Shown: positions 9,804 through 19,121, counted from the first letter of the stretch. The stretch is 64,000 nucleotides of DNA from Nitrospira sp. (GCA_025934915.1 JAICWG010000001.1:1-64000); one strand, 5' to 3'. The notes: a model not told the origin generated them from the letters alone. Made by a program: numbers and translations.

Positions 9804-10990
9804 AATACAAATCCTAGTTCCCGCCGTGACAAAACACGAGATCTCATTGCCATGGTAAGGACTCTGCTGGGCTTGCGCAAGGCGGGAATTCCGGCAGCCT
9901 CTTCCTTCACTGCAATACGGCTATGTTGGCTTGATTTTTCGCGAACGACGGTTATCTTAATAACTGAGCGGAGGCCTCGGTGAGAGGAACAGTCAAGCGA
10001 ACTGAGGTCGAGCGTTGGGGCGGTGAGCAGGCCCGCCGGTGCTCAGCGGGAAGCCTAAAACCCCTCCAAGACCTCCACCTTTCGCAAACAGCTCCCTGGA
10101 CCTACCTCCGCTCTCGTCTTGTTTTCATTTTTCTCGTGTGGTCTTCTCCAAACAATTTAGGTAGATCAAAAACCATGGAGATGTGATCTTTGGAGGTTTA
10201 TTCGTTGGAATGGTCGGAGGGGGGAACTTGAAACAAGCATTTGATCAACAAGAACACAAAAAAACGGCCCGCTCTTGTGTGGACTACGGGGGGCGTTCTC
10301 TGATCGGAATCAAGTTCGGCAATCCTTCAGTCGCCTAAGGCTGATTGCCCCGCGTCTCAATCTTCCTTTCGGCCTGCACTTACGGCCGTGCCTAGTGGCA
10401 CCGACGATCGATAACGCGTCCCTTGAACCTTGACTCCGCTACTGACACGGCGCCCGCGTCCTTTTGTATGCTGGCTGCACAAGAGCGAGCCACCAACTTG
10501 AAACTGCCGACATACCTACACTCAGGCCACCTCCTTCAGTTCTTAAGCTAATCACGGTCTGTGAAGAATCAACGGAGGCAAGATGCGCCACTATCGTGCA
10601 GCTGTAGCATAATCGAACCAGATGAAGCAGGAAACTCAGCGGAGAAATCGCCCAGCCTTCTCGTTGCTCACCATCCTGAGATGTCGAAAGAAGCGACAGC
10701 TGCTCAGGGTGTCTGACCCGTAATGCCACAGACAATCTCTTTTTTCCTTGAAAGACCGATGCACACCAACCATCTAACGTATCGGTTTTCAAGAGGACCC
10801 CGTATGGTCTTTTGATCCAGGCCTTTGGCACCATCGATGCACGAACATCGGAATGAGGCTCGACCCTTCATTAACTCAGACAAGAAGCAATGATCATAAG
10901 CGGACTGACAAAACCCAAAGGATTAAATTTAAAATTCCCTGAGTAGAACGGTTGGGTTCATCAACCTGAGCCTTCACTGAAAGGAGGGCC
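9804..10990. other. Long intergenic region upstream of the hydrogenase operon
   Basis: Almost 1.2 kb between the divergent hydB and the next plus-strand gene holds no reading frame I can relate to a protein. The longest ORF, on the minus strand at 10439-10834, has no ribosome-binding site and an implausible composition. The left end must contain the hydrogenase promoter, but no clear -35/-10 or -24/-12 boxes stand out. A weak dyad (ACAAGA at 10250 with TCTTGT near 10275) is present. The stretch may contain decayed genes. Confidence 0.5.
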
Positions 10991-11146
10991 ATGATGCTTC
11001 GCCATCCGCGCTACCTCGAAATTCCCTGGGAAGTTCATTGGAATCAGAAAGAAAGCGAGCCCCATCATCATGTGCTGCTCATGCTTATCCTGATCCTCAT
11101 GGCGATGTTCTTGATCGGAGTCGGCGTAACAAGCGGTCTGATGTAG
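10991..11146 (+). CDS. 51-aa single-pass membrane peptide
   Basis: A short gene with a strong ribosome-binding site (AAGGAGGG) just before the ATG pair. The N-terminal half is polar (MMLRHPRYLEIPWEVHW) and ends in a histidine triplet (EPHHH). A single hydrophobic helix rich in Met and Leu follows (VLLMLILILMAMFLIGVGV), then a short tail. No family was recognised. It lies 33 bp upstream of the phosphoribosyltransferase gene and is probably co-transcribed with it. It is called from the ribosome-binding site and the clean membrane topology. Confidence 0.65.
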   Translation: MMLRHPRYLEIPWEVHWNQKESEPHHHVLLMLILILMAMFLIGVGVTSGLM

Positions 11147-11179
11147 CCCCGTGAACCCAGTGAAGGAAAGAGCAAAGGT

Positions 11180-11851
11180 GTGACGTTCAAGAATCGAGAA
11201 GAGGCTGGCCGTCGGCTCGTTGAGCGATTGATCCAATACCGTAGCGATCCAACAGCCATCATCTTGGCGCTTCCACGTGGTGGGGTGGCCGTCGGTTATC
11301 AGATGAGTCGGGGACTGCATCTTCCGCTGGACGTCTTCATCGCTCGAAAGCTGGGAGCACCTGATAATCCCGAGTATGCATTAGGGGCGGTGGGAGAGAC
11401 AGGGACTGTGTACTTGAACCCCGAGGCGATGGCCGCATTTCACCTCTCACGATCCGACCTCCAGACGTCTATTCAGGCGCAGCAACAGGAGATCGTCCGA
11501 CGCCAAAACCTCTATCGACAGGGCCGGCGATTACCCACGCTCACCGACCGCATCGTCCTTCTCGTAGATGATGGCATTGCTACCGGCTCGACGTTCTTCG
11601 CATCCGTCCAATCCATCAGGCATCTCAAACCAGCCCGACTGATTGGAGCCATTCCGGTTGGTCCGGCAGAGACCATCCGAGACACCCGCACACAGGTTGA
11701 TGACTTGGTGGTCCTTGCCACACCGGACCCGTTCTGGGCCGTGGGTAACCACTATATGGACTTTGCACAGGTCAGCGATCACGATGTGGTGGAGTATTTA
11801 AACCTAGCTGAGGAAGCACTGCGAGAGAGATCACCGCCACCCTTCGCTTAA
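11180..11851 (+). CDS. Phosphoribosyltransferase-domain protein
   Basis: A 223-aa soluble protein of the type I phosphoribosyltransferase fold, of the stand-alone kind often annotated as putative phosphoribosyl transferase. It starts at a GTG (11180) giving MTFKNREEAGRRLVERL. The PRPP-binding loop reads VLLVDDGIATGST, and a LPRGGVAVGY segment forms the second substrate loop. The natural substrate is unknown. These proteins are commonly found beside universal stress proteins, as here. Known relatives also include members fused to dienelactone hydrolase-like domains; no such domain is present. Confidence 0.88.
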   Translation: MTFKNREEAGRRLVERLIQYRSDPTAIILALPRGGVAVGYQMSRGLHLPLDVFIARKLGAPDNPEYALGAVGETGTVYLNPEAMAAFHLSRSDLQTSIQAQQQEIVRRQNLYRQGRRLPTLTDRIVLLVDDGIATGSTFFASVQSIRHLKPARLIGAIPVGPAETIRDTRTQVDDLVVLATPDPFWAVGNHYMDFAQVSDHDVVEYLNLAEEALRERSPPPFA

Positions 11852-11950
11852 ATCCGACTCCCTGATCCTGTGCCGATTCAGCGGCAATAGGAGGAACAAG
11901 GGACCGCTCCACATCCACTGTTTTGAGTGTTGGATGGGAAAGGACATGGC

Positions 11951-12808
11951 ATGAGAGTCGTCATCGGCATCGATTGGTCGGATCAGGCGTTCGCTGCCGT
12001 CACCCAGACGTTTCAACTCTATCACCCAACGGATGTCACGCTGGTCCACGGCGTCGATTTAGGGATTTTGAAACATCCGTTCGTGGCTCAAGCAGGCAAC
12101 GTGCAAGGGTACGATGAGTTCCGCAATGCGATGGTCGCTTCGGGAACTCAACTGCTGGAGCGCGCCGCCGCCATGGTACCGGCACAGGTTGCGTCGATCA
12201 GGAAGGTGAACGAAATCGGCAGTCCCGCCGAACTCATCCTCGACAGCGCCGAAAACCTCTCAGCCGAGTTGGTCGTCGTCGGCGTGCGTGGACGAAGCCG
12301 TCTGTCAGAGGTTGTTCTTGGCAGCGTGTCCCATAGGGTTCTTCTGCATACCTCTCGTCCGACCCTGATCGTGAGAGGGGCAGCGCGCAAGGTTCAGCGG
12401 GTGCTCGTCGCCATCGAGGATCGAGACGATGCCGACCGAGTCGCGAAGTGGCTGACGCACCACCCCTTTGCAGATCCCACCGAGCTCTGCGTGCTGCATG
12501 CCCTCGTTCCGATCGGAGTCGACGACCCCTATGACGCGCTGGGAACCGGGACATGGTGGGAGGGCGCGGAGCGCTATGCGAATGAACTCGTCCAATCGAC
12601 CGCCGGTAAACTCTTGAACTCTCGTTATACAGTGAGCACGAACGTCGCCGCGGGTAACCCCTCCGCGGTGATTGAACGGGAGGCCAAGGGTAGGGATTTA
12701 GTGGTCGTCAGCTCCCATGGACGCAAGGGTCTTTCTCGTTTTCTCTTGGGGAGTGTGTCCCATGCCGTTGTGCATCACGTGACCTGTCCGGTGCTAGTCC
12801 TCCGATGA
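11951..12808 (+). CDS. Tandem universal stress protein (two UspA domains)
   Basis: A 285-aa cytoplasmic protein with two UspA domains, residues about 1-145 and 155-285. Each domain ends with the ATP-binding signature G-x2-G-x9-G-(S/T): VGVRGRSRLSEVVLGS and SSHGRKGLSRFLLGS. The ATG at 11951 (MRVVIGIDWSD) is preferred over one 24 bp upstream because GGGAAAGGA lies just in front of it. The stop overlaps an ATG of the cytochrome gene region (ATGA). The role is a general stress or energy-status response; no specific trigger is visible. Confidence 0.92.
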   Translation: MRVVIGIDWSDQAFAAVTQTFQLYHPTDVTLVHGVDLGILKHPFVAQAGNVQGYDEFRNAMVASGTQLLERAAAMVPAQVASIRKVNEIGSPAELILDSAENLSAELVVVGVRGRSRLSEVVLGSVSHRVLLHTSRPTLIVRGAARKVQRVLVAIEDRDDADRVAKWLTHHPFADPTELCVLHALVPIGVDDPYDALGTGTWWEGAERYANELVQSTAGKLLNSRYTVSTNVAAGNPSAVIEREAKGRDLVVVSSHGRKGLSRFLLGSVSHAVVHHVTCPVLVLR

Positions 12809-12819
12809 AAGGGTCGAAG

Positions 12820-13179
12820 ATGAAGACAACTCTATCTCTCGCGCTGACACTTATTTCCTTCTCGGCTTCGGTGGCCGTTGCTCAAGTGATCCGGGGTGAC
12901 TCCAAATCCGGGCAAGGCGTGTATGAGCAACAATGTCTCCGTTGTCATGGAGCCAAACTGGATGGAAATGGACCGGACAGCCAAGATCTGATTGTTCCAC
13001 CAGCCAATCTTCGATCTCAAACCAGTCGTTCTAAAACCGATTGGGAATTATTGGTGGCAATCTCGAACGGTGTGCTGTTCAGCCCGATGCACAGCTTTCG
13101 CGGTAAGTTGACGGATCAGCAAATGCTGGATGTGTTGTCCTATATCAGATCCGTGTCACCACCCGACACCAGTAGCTAA
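12820..13179 (+). CDS. Periplasmic monoheme cytochrome c
   Basis: A 119-aa cytochrome with a Sec signal peptide (MKTTLSLALTLISFSASVAVA, cut before QVIRG) and one heme site CLRCH. A downstream Met (PMHSFRGKLT) is the likely sixth heme ligand. The fold resembles small class I cytochromes with the FSPMHSF...LTDQQMLDVLSYIRS ending. The ATG at 12820 is chosen because AAAGGG precedes it; an alternative at 12805 overlaps the stress-protein stop. It is a soluble electron carrier; its partner is unknown. Confidence 0.88.
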   Translation: MKTTLSLALTLISFSASVAVAQVIRGDSKSGQGVYEQQCLRCHGAKLDGNGPDSQDLIVPPANLRSQTSRSKTDWELLVAISNGVLFSPMHSFRGKLTDQQMLDVLSYIRSVSPPDTSS

Positions 13180-13225
13180 TCCAAGGCACTACCCGCATCC
13201 TCCATAGTGAAGTTCTCGGAGCGCA

Positions 13226-15952
13226 ATGCGATTCGTTCGCCCTCTCTATCTTCCTCCTCTTGAGGCCGATCACACTGAGTCCGGCTCCCTCATCATGCGC
13301 GATGGGACAACCGCCGCAATTCGACCGGCCGAACCGACCGATATACCGATGATGCAACAGCTCATCGGTCGGTTATCCCCTGAATCGAGACGCCACAGAT
13401 TTTTCTCGGAAAGCCTTCCGTCGTCGGACAGTATCGCTGCCTTGTGTCGTTCCTCTAACCCACGTTCGCGGTTCACGTTGATCGTGACGCGAGTATGGGA
13501 GGGCAGAGCCCATATTATCGCCGCTGGGTCTTACTGGGCGAGGGACGGGCAGACGGCGGAAGTTGCCATGGCCGTGGACGACGAGTTTCATGGAAAAGGC
13601 CTAGGCACTCTGTTGCTGGAACGACTGGCCCTAGTCGCCATCCGACACAGCTTTACTCACCTTTGGGCGGTCACTCACGTTGACAATTTGGCCATGCGCG
13701 AAGTCTTCCGGGAATCTGGATTTACTGCCCATGAAGCCTACGAAGGCGATGACATGCAAGTCGAGTTGTCGTTGATCCCCACGGAAACAACCGTTTCTCG
13801 CACGGAGGTTCGAGAACGGCTCGCCACGACGGCCTCACTCCGACCGTTTTTTCAGCCCCAGTCCGTCGCCATCATCGGCGCTTCTCATGATCCGAACAAG
13901 ATCGGCTATCGACTGCTCGATGCCATAACGGCCGGCCTGTTTCGAGGCGGCGTCTACCCTGTCAACCCCAAAACGACCGACATCAAGGGAATCCTGACCT
14001 ATCCATCCGTGCAGAATATCCTGGAGCCCGTCGATCTGGTCGTCATCTCGATCCCTCGCGACTCTGTGTCGTCCGTGATCGACGAGTGTGCCGCAAAGGG
14101 GATCAGGGCCTGCGTCATCATTACCGCTGGATTCGCAGAAGTGGGACAAGCAGGAGCGACTCTTCAGCAGCAGTTGGTCACGAAAGTCCGGCAGTACGGC
14201 ATGCGAATGATCGGGCCTAATTGCTTCGGAATTCTGAATACAGACCCCAACATACAACTCAATGCCACCTTCACCACACTGTTTCCTCCACGTGGTCGTG
14301 TCGCCATGTCGTCGCAAAGTGGCGCCATCGGAATCGCAACCCTTGCCGGCGCACGGCGGTTCCACTTGGGCATCTCTTCCTTTGTGAGTGTGGGGAACAA
14401 GGCCGATGTGTCCACCAACGACCTTCTACAATATTGGGAAGAAGATCCCGCCACGGACGTGATTCTCCTTTATGTCGAATCCTTCGGCAATCCTCGCCGC
14501 TTTGCGCGTATCGCGCGGCGCGTGAGTCGTCGCAAACCGATCATAGCGGTCAAAGCGGGGCGATCTCAATCTGGGCGACGCGCGGCCGGTTCTCACACGG
14601 CCGCGCTCGCGGCCAATGATGTGGCCGTGGATGCGTTGTTTCATCAAGCCGGCATCATTCGTGCGGAATCACTCGACGACATGTTGGCCCTGGCCGCTGG
14701 TCTTTCGAATCAATCCCTACCACAAGGACGACGGATTGGAATCATCACGAACGCCGGAGGGCCCGCCATTCTCTGTACTGACGCTTGTGAGGCAGGTGCG
14801 TTGGTGGTTTCAGAACTGTCCGCACAGACCAAGGCCACCCTGGCCGCCCTTCTGCCTTCAGTCGCTGCATTAAGCAATCCAGTCGATCTGATTGCTTCTG
14901 CCACGCCGGATCAGTACGCCAAGGCGATTGAAACTCTTTTGTCGGCGGATGAGATCGATGCCCTGATCATTCTTTACATATCTGTGACGGTGGCGGACAC
15001 AGTCGGCATCGCCCACGGTATCTTAGCTGGAATTGAAAAAGGGCGAAAAGCAGATGCGAAGGCCAAGCCGGTGCTCATCGGTTGGATGGCGGAAGGGGAC
15101 ATGGATCGTACATTTAGCTTTCAAACAGAAACTATCCCAACCTACCACTTACCGGAGACTCCCGCACTCGTGCTCAGCAAAGCTGCGTCTTATGCAGAGT
15201 GGCGACAACAGCCGACTGGTATGGTTCCTGACTTCGATGATCTGGATCTTTCAGCTGTACGACAAATCTGTGCCGACGCGATCTTTCGTCGCGGAGCGGG
15301 CTGGCTATCGACAGAAGAAACACGAAATGTCCTGAGTGCGATGAGGCTTCCTGTCCAGCCAGGCGGAGTGGCGAGAACAGCTGACGAAGCAGCAGCCTTG
15401 GCGAAGCAAGCCGGTTATCCGGTCGCCGTCAAACTGGCTTCGCATCAGATCGTCCATAAAACAGAAATTGGCGGTGTACAGCTGAATCTCGCGAGCGAAG
15501 AGGCGGTTCGCAAAGCGTTTGACTCGATGAGAACGCGGCTTGTCGAAACTAACCAGCTCGATGCCATGGAAGGCGTGCTTGTGCAGCCGATGGTGACCCG
15601 CGGCGTAGAGGTTATGATTGGGGTCACCGACGATCCCTTATTCGGTCCTTTGATCGCGTTCGGCCTTGGAGGGATTCACGTCGAGATCTTCGGCGATGTC
15701 CAATTCCGCATCACCCCTCTCACCGATCGCGACGCCGCGGAAATGGTCCGAGGAGTCAAAGCCTACCGCCTGCTCACCGGCTATCGGGGATATCCACCAG
15801 CCGATCTTGAAGCCTTGGAAGACACGTTGCTACGGGTATCTCGCCTCGTTGAAGAAATTCCGGAGATCAGCGAACTCGACTTGAATCCGATCTTCGCCCT
15901 ACCGCCTGGCCAAGGCTGCCGGATTGTGGATGCGAGGATACTGGTAGGATAG
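13226..15952 (+). CDS. GNAT acetyltransferase fused to NDP-forming acyl-CoA synthetase (Pat-like)
   Basis: A 908-aa protein. Residues about 24-185 are a GNAT domain with the acetyl-CoA loop VDDEFHGKGLGTLL. Residues 205-690 are the CoA-binding and ligase domains of an ADP-forming acyl-CoA synthetase (SVAIIGASHDPNKIGYRL, GPNCFGI, SQSGAIGIATL). Residues about 690-905 are the ATP-grasp domain (AGYPVAVKLASHQIVHKTEIGG). Relatives of this architecture acetylate lysines, including that of acetyl-CoA synthetase. Here the GNAT domain is N-terminal, the reverse of the Salmonella Pat order but a known arrangement. GGAGCGCA precedes the ATG. The last 80 bp recur in degraded form at about 16795. Confidence 0.92.
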   Translation: MRFVRPLYLPPLEADHTESGSLIMRDGTTAAIRPAEPTDIPMMQQLIGRLSPESRRHRFFSESLPSSDSIAALCRSSNPRSRFTLIVTRVWEGRAHIIAAGSYWARDGQTAEVAMAVDDEFHGKGLGTLLLERLALVAIRHSFTHLWAVTHVDNLAMREVFRESGFTAHEAYEGDDMQVELSLIPTETTVSRTEVRERLATTASLRPFFQPQSVAIIGASHDPNKIGYRLLDAITAGLFRGGVYPVNPKTTDIKGILTYPSVQNILEPVDLVVISIPRDSVSSVIDECAAKGIRACVIITAGFAEVGQAGATLQQQLVTKVRQYGMRMIGPNCFGILNTDPNIQLNATFTTLFPPRGRVAMSSQSGAIGIATLAGARRFHLGISSFVSVGNKADVSTNDLLQYWEEDPATDVILLYVESFGNPRRFARIARRVSRRKPIIAVKAGRSQSGRRAAGSHTAALAANDVAVDALFHQAGIIRAESLDDMLALAAGLSNQSLPQGRRIGIITNAGGPAILCTDACEAGALVVSELSAQTKATLAALLPSVAALSNPVDLIASATPDQYAKAIETLLSADEIDALIILYISVTVADTVGIAHGILAGIEKGRKADAKAKPVLIGWMAEGDMDRTFSFQTETIPTYHLPETPALVLSKAASYAEWRQQPTGMVPDFDDLDLSAVRQICADAIFRRGAGWLSTEETRNVLSAMRLPVQPGGVARTADEAAALAKQAGYPVAVKLASHQIVHKTEIGGVQLNLASEEAVRKAFDSMRTRLVETNQLDAMEGVLVQPMVTRGVEVMIGVTDDPLFGPLIAFGLGGIHVEIFGDVQFRITPLTDRDAAEMVRGVKAYRLLTGYRGYPPADLEALEDTLLRVSRLVEEIPEISELDLNPIFALPPGQGCRIVDARILVG

Positions 15953-15984
15953 ACAGATCCTCACCTCCGTCAATCCCCTGCGAA

Positions 15985-15998
15985 AGCCTGCTCAGGCT
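15985..15998. terminator. Small hairpin between convergent genes
   Basis: AGCCTG-CT-CAGGCT forms a perfect 6-bp stem between the convergent acetyltransferase and higA genes, overlapping the higA stop. No T-run follows, so a terminator role is only a suggestion. Confidence 0.3.
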
Positions 15999-16384
15999 GA
16001 AGTACGAAGGGGCTGAAGGCGGTGGATTTCGCTTGCCTTCGAGCCGTGTATCGCGTGCCAGAGATCCCAGTCCATCTGTAACCCCAGCCAGAAGTCAGCA
16101 GACATCCCCAGGACCCGCGCCAGCCGAAGCGCAGTATCGGACGTGATCGAACGCTTGCCCCGGATGATTTCGTTGAGCCTGGGGAACGAGATACCCAGGC
16201 GGATCGCCAACTCCGATTGGGTTATGCCCAGCGGCTTGACGAACTCCTCCAGCAACATTTCGCCCGGACGTGTGGGTGGCCGCCGACGAGGCAGCCGACG
16301 TCCAACAAGGGCTCGCGAAGGGCCCTGCGAGCCTGTGGCCACTGGCCTCTTAGTGATAATCCGTGATCTCAACCTCGTAGACAT
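15992..16384 (-). CDS. higA: HigA-family antitoxin
   Basis: An XRE-type helix-turn-helix antitoxin. The HigA signature RPGEMLLEEFVKPLGITQSELA and the HTH (RLGISFPRLNEIIRGKRSIT, then TALRLARVLGMSADFW) are intact. It follows higB and overlaps it, the usual toxin-first order for HigBA. The exact start is uncertain: ATG 16384 lies within higB and gives an unusually long basic N-terminus before the conserved part; a GTG further in is possible. The antitoxin would bind the toxin and repress the shared promoter upstream of higB. Confidence 0.9.
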   Translation of the reverse strand: MSTRLRSRIITKRPVATGSQGPSRALVGRRLPRRRPPTRPGEMLLEEFVKPLGITQSELAIRLGISFPRLNEIIRGKRSITSDTALRLARVLGMSADFWLGLQMDWDLWHAIHGSKASEIHRLQPLRTSA

Positions 16385-16652
16385 CTCCAGCCTCCCATCG
16401 AAAACAGATCCGATATTGATCATTGACCCTAATACTGTGTTGTCCGACCCGGTCCACCCGCAACCGTTCGAGGCGATTTCCTGGTGGTGCAGCGAGCTCG
16501 ATGAGATCTTTCACGCGATTAATCTGATCGAGCTTCCTTCTGGCCACCTTCCACAGATTTCGAGGACAGGTTTTTCTAGCTATTTCGGAATCGATGCCGT
16601 CAAATATTGCCTCGGTACCTCGATCCCCGAACGAGCGTATCACGGGCTCCAT
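16350..16652 (-). CDS. higB: HigB/RelE-type mRNA interferase toxin
   Basis: A 100-aa RelE-superfamily toxin that would cleave mRNA on the ribosome. The start ATG 16652 gives MEPVIRSFGDRGTEAIFDG, the usual HigB N-terminus; nine more residues are possible upstream. The family features LWKVARRKLDQINRVKDL, LERLRVDRVGQHSIRVND and the C-terminal RICFRWEAGDVYEVEITDYH are all present. It is intact and overlaps higA. It lies between the acetyltransferase gene and a degraded duplicate of that gene's 3' end. Confidence 0.9.
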   Translation of the reverse strand: MEPVIRSFGDRGTEAIFDGIDSEIARKTCPRNLWKVARRKLDQINRVKDLIELAAPPGNRLERLRVDRVGQHSIRVNDQYRICFRWEAGDVYEVEITDYH

Positions 16653-16744
16653 TATAACGGCATCCGTAATAGGCCTCAATAGCCATCAATGGAGGGGGAA
16701 GTTCGCGTTGGCGCAATGGAGGCCGGGTCAGTCGCCACAGCTTT

Positions 16745-16880
16745 GAAGGCGATCAAGGAGGTGTTGCTGCGTATAAGCTCCCGAAGCGATTCTCGAAGAT
16801 CAGCGAACTCGACTTGAATCCGATCTTCGCCTTCCCGCCAGGCCAAGGCTGCCGGATCGTAGATGCGAGAATCAGAGTCC
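16745..16880 (+). pseudogene. Degraded duplicate of the 3' end of the acetyltransferase gene
   Basis: Positions 16795-16871 match the end of the upstream acetyltransferase gene (about 15862-15940) with roughly 90% identity by eye; both encode ISELDLNPIFALPPGQGCRI-like sequence. Weaker similarity extends left to about 16745 (EVLLRIS region) but is out of frame. There is no start and no upstream domain. It is therefore a remnant of a second copy, or a duplication left by insertion of the HigBA segment. Confidence 0.75.
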
Positions 16881-17160
16881 GCATGGAGGCTGGTCAACAT
16901 CGGCCCGCGGGTTAGAGAGTCTTGTGCACGGACTGCCCAGCGAATACCCTGACAACACTGCCCTGCTTCGGCGCCTGACAACGGTGAGAAACCTTTGGAG
17001 GTTATCTCTACTCAAATACAACATTGACCGTCCGAATACAGTATGATGTGCTACCGTGGCGGGGTTTGCGGGCTATGGATAATATAATCGGCGGTTACAG
17101 TGGTAGGGATAACCGATCCGGAATGTCCCTTTAGTCGCTGCTCATGCCTGGGATTGCTGT

Positions 17161-17997
17161 CTACAAACCGTATTCCTGCTTTAGTTGCAGTAGGTCGGCC
17201 TCAAATTGGTGAGCCAGCGCATATGAGTAGATGCGGGTAATGTCGCCCGCATTCTGATATTCCACAATCTTCCGCAAATCGCTTTTTCTCTGCTTCCAGG
17301 TCAGACCATCCGTAAAGAACAGAAATGCCGTGTCGGAGCGCTTAGCGGCAATAATTTTCTCTATATCCCCGATAATGTCGGTCATTTTTGATCCTGTGGC
17401 CCCGTATCCTTTCGCTTCGATGAGAATCCTTGGCTCGGTTTTTGACGGTATCGCAATATCACTCTTCGCTTTTTTGTTTCGCGGACCGGTGAAAGTGCAC
17501 CGGCAAGCGTAGTTGTTCCCAAAAATCTTCCGCACGATGGCTTCCGCAAAGTCTTCTACTCCCCTGCCACGCTTTTGCCCGCTGATAGCACTACCGCGGC
17601 CGCTGCGCAGCCGTTCGACCAGCACATCGCTCCATTTAGGCGCTCGGTTTGTCTGTTCCGCCATGGCTTCAAGGATCCCCAATGCAACCAGCGCTTCAAG
17701 GAAGACTTCAGGGTTCTTCCGGTAACTGGATACCCCATGGCCCGCCTCCTTCATGGCCTCTCTTAAGACGCCAGTGAACTGGTCCTTGGAAAGCCCAAGG
17801 AACAGCCTGCAGATCAGCAAGCCGTCATCGAAATGTACGTCCAAAAACCGTTTTACATCATCGTCGGTATAAGAGGTTTTGACGGGGAGGGCTTCAATCT
17901 CGGCAATGACACGCCGGGAAGTATCATCCTGCCACTCAACGACGAGCGGCTGCAGGCTTAAAATGATATCGTTCAGGTTCTGAGCAACGAACTCCAT
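17161..17997 (-). CDS. Type II restriction endonuclease, DpnII/MboI-like
   Basis: A 278-aa protein whose ATG overlaps the methyltransferase stop by one base (TGATG). The C-terminal half carries a PD-(D/E)xK-type core: Asp in KSDIAIPS, then RILIEAKGYGATGSKMTD, with Glu and Lys of EAK as the likely metal-binding residues. FLFFTDGLTWKQRKSDLRKI and a final RIYSYA segment resemble the DpnII family that cuts GATC. The N-terminal half is helical and not recognised. The assignment is by eye; the cut site is inferred from the partner and family only. Confidence 0.8.
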   Translation of the reverse strand: MEFVAQNLNDIILSLQPLVVEWQDDTSRRVIAEIEALPVKTSYTDDDVKRFLDVHFDDGLLICRLFLGLSKDQFTGVLREAMKEAGHGVSSYRKNPEVFLEALVALGILEAMAEQTNRAPKWSDVLVERLRSGRGSAISGQKRGRGVEDFAEAIVRKIFGNNYACRCTFTGPRNKKAKSDIAIPSKTEPRILIEAKGYGATGSKMTDIIGDIEKIIAAKRSDTAFLFFTDGLTWKQRKSDLRKIVEYQNAGDITRIYSYALAHQFEADLLQLKQEYGL

Positions 17998-19103
17998 CAG
18001 TGGCCAACCAACAGATATTCGTGTACCTGCGCACGTTCGACGCCCCCATGGGTGCCGAAATGATACCTGTGCGGCCGCTCATGAACTTCCACCTTTGTTT
18101 TGTAGCGCCTCAACAGGACTTCCAGCTCTTCACGGTCAGGATAGCCGTTGGAACTGTAGGAGAGAACGATCGTGCTGTCACGGAAAAGATGAAAGAGTCG
18201 TTCGAAGGCATCGATCGCAGTCCGACGGTAACTGAACGGGGTAAACGGCTTGGGTATCTTCTTGACCTTCGTATGCTTCAGGATTTCCATCCCTCGCCAA
18301 TAGCAGGAAAGCCCTTCCAGGAAATGGTACCGCTTCACATAGCAATTATCGTCGGATCTAGGAACGTACGGCGGATCCAAATAAACCAGATCAATGCCGC
18401 GTGGCTTCAGGTCGAATACATCAGCCCGCCTGATTGAATGGTGGCGTCCATTGTTAAAGACGATTCTATTGAACTCTTCAATCTGCTCCAGGAAATGTTC
18501 CTCGACAGAAAGCTTAAGATCTCTCCTTCCGTCATCGTAACGATTGCCTGTGATAGTAAATACGCCGCGCGGCTGCTTCTTCAAGCACGAACGGATGAGG
18601 GCCGCTCGCGCGAGAGCCTGATGATATCCGTTCTCCAGTTTTTCGATGTTGTGGCAGACCCGATCAAGAAATCGCAGATCCGTGCGATCAAAAAATACTC
18701 CGGTAAAGGTCCGTTCGATAAAATTAGGCCCATTCTTTACAGATCCCAGGATCTTCTTAACTGCTGGACCGTCAAGATGGTAATGGCTGTTTGCAATAGT
18801 GGCCGTAGCGAGTGTCGCAGGAAAGTTGAGAAAGTCTGATGCAATAACCCGCCTGCCCATACACTTCATCAGGTATGCCACGCATCCGCTGCCGACAAAA
18901 GGATCTGCCCCCGTCTCGAAATCTAGCGCATTCAACACCTGATGGATCCACGGAAGAAGCCGACGTTTCGACCCCATATATCGCAACTCGGGATATCCCG
19001 TCGTCCGTTCAGGCAGAGGAATATCAATTGGATCCGCCGGTTGGACGACCCGAAGTGAAATCTTCCGTGCATCTTTCCGGATAGCTGAAGACAGTTCATT
19101 CAT
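17997..19103 (-). CDS. D12-class N6-adenine DNA methyltransferase
   Basis: A 368-aa DNA adenine methyltransferase of the Dam/DpnM/MboIA class, the protective partner of the downstream endonuclease. Motifs are in the expected order: LRYMGSKRRLLPWI (motif X), DPFVGSGCVAY (motif I, AdoMet binding), VIASDFL and the catalytic LDPPYVP (motif IV). AdoMet-dependent methylation of an adenine, perhaps in GATC, is expected. It is the first gene of the two-gene operon. A 10-bp inverted repeat lies just upstream of its start and could be an operator. Confidence 0.92.
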   Translation of the reverse strand: MNELSSAIRKDARKISLRVVQPADPIDIPLPERTTGYPELRYMGSKRRLLPWIHQVLNALDFETGADPFVGSGCVAYLMKCMGRRVIASDFLNFPATLATATIANSHYHLDGPAVKKILGSVKNGPNFIERTFTGVFFDRTDLRFLDRVCHNIEKLENGYHQALARAALIRSCLKKQPRGVFTITGNRYDDGRRDLKLSVEEHFLEQIEEFNRIVFNNGRHHSIRRADVFDLKPRGIDLVYLDPPYVPRSDDNCYVKRYHFLEGLSCYWRGMEILKHTKVKKIPKPFTPFSYRRTAIDAFERLFHLFRDSTIVLSYSSNGYPDREELEVLLRRYKTKVEVHERPHRYHFGTHGGVERAQVHEYLLVGH

Positions 19104-19121
19104 CGGATTCCCCTACAATGA

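Noticed and set aside
10439-10834. 131-codon minus-strand ORF in the long intergenic region
   Set aside because: No ribosome-binding site, no family likeness, and a composition unlike neighbouring genes.
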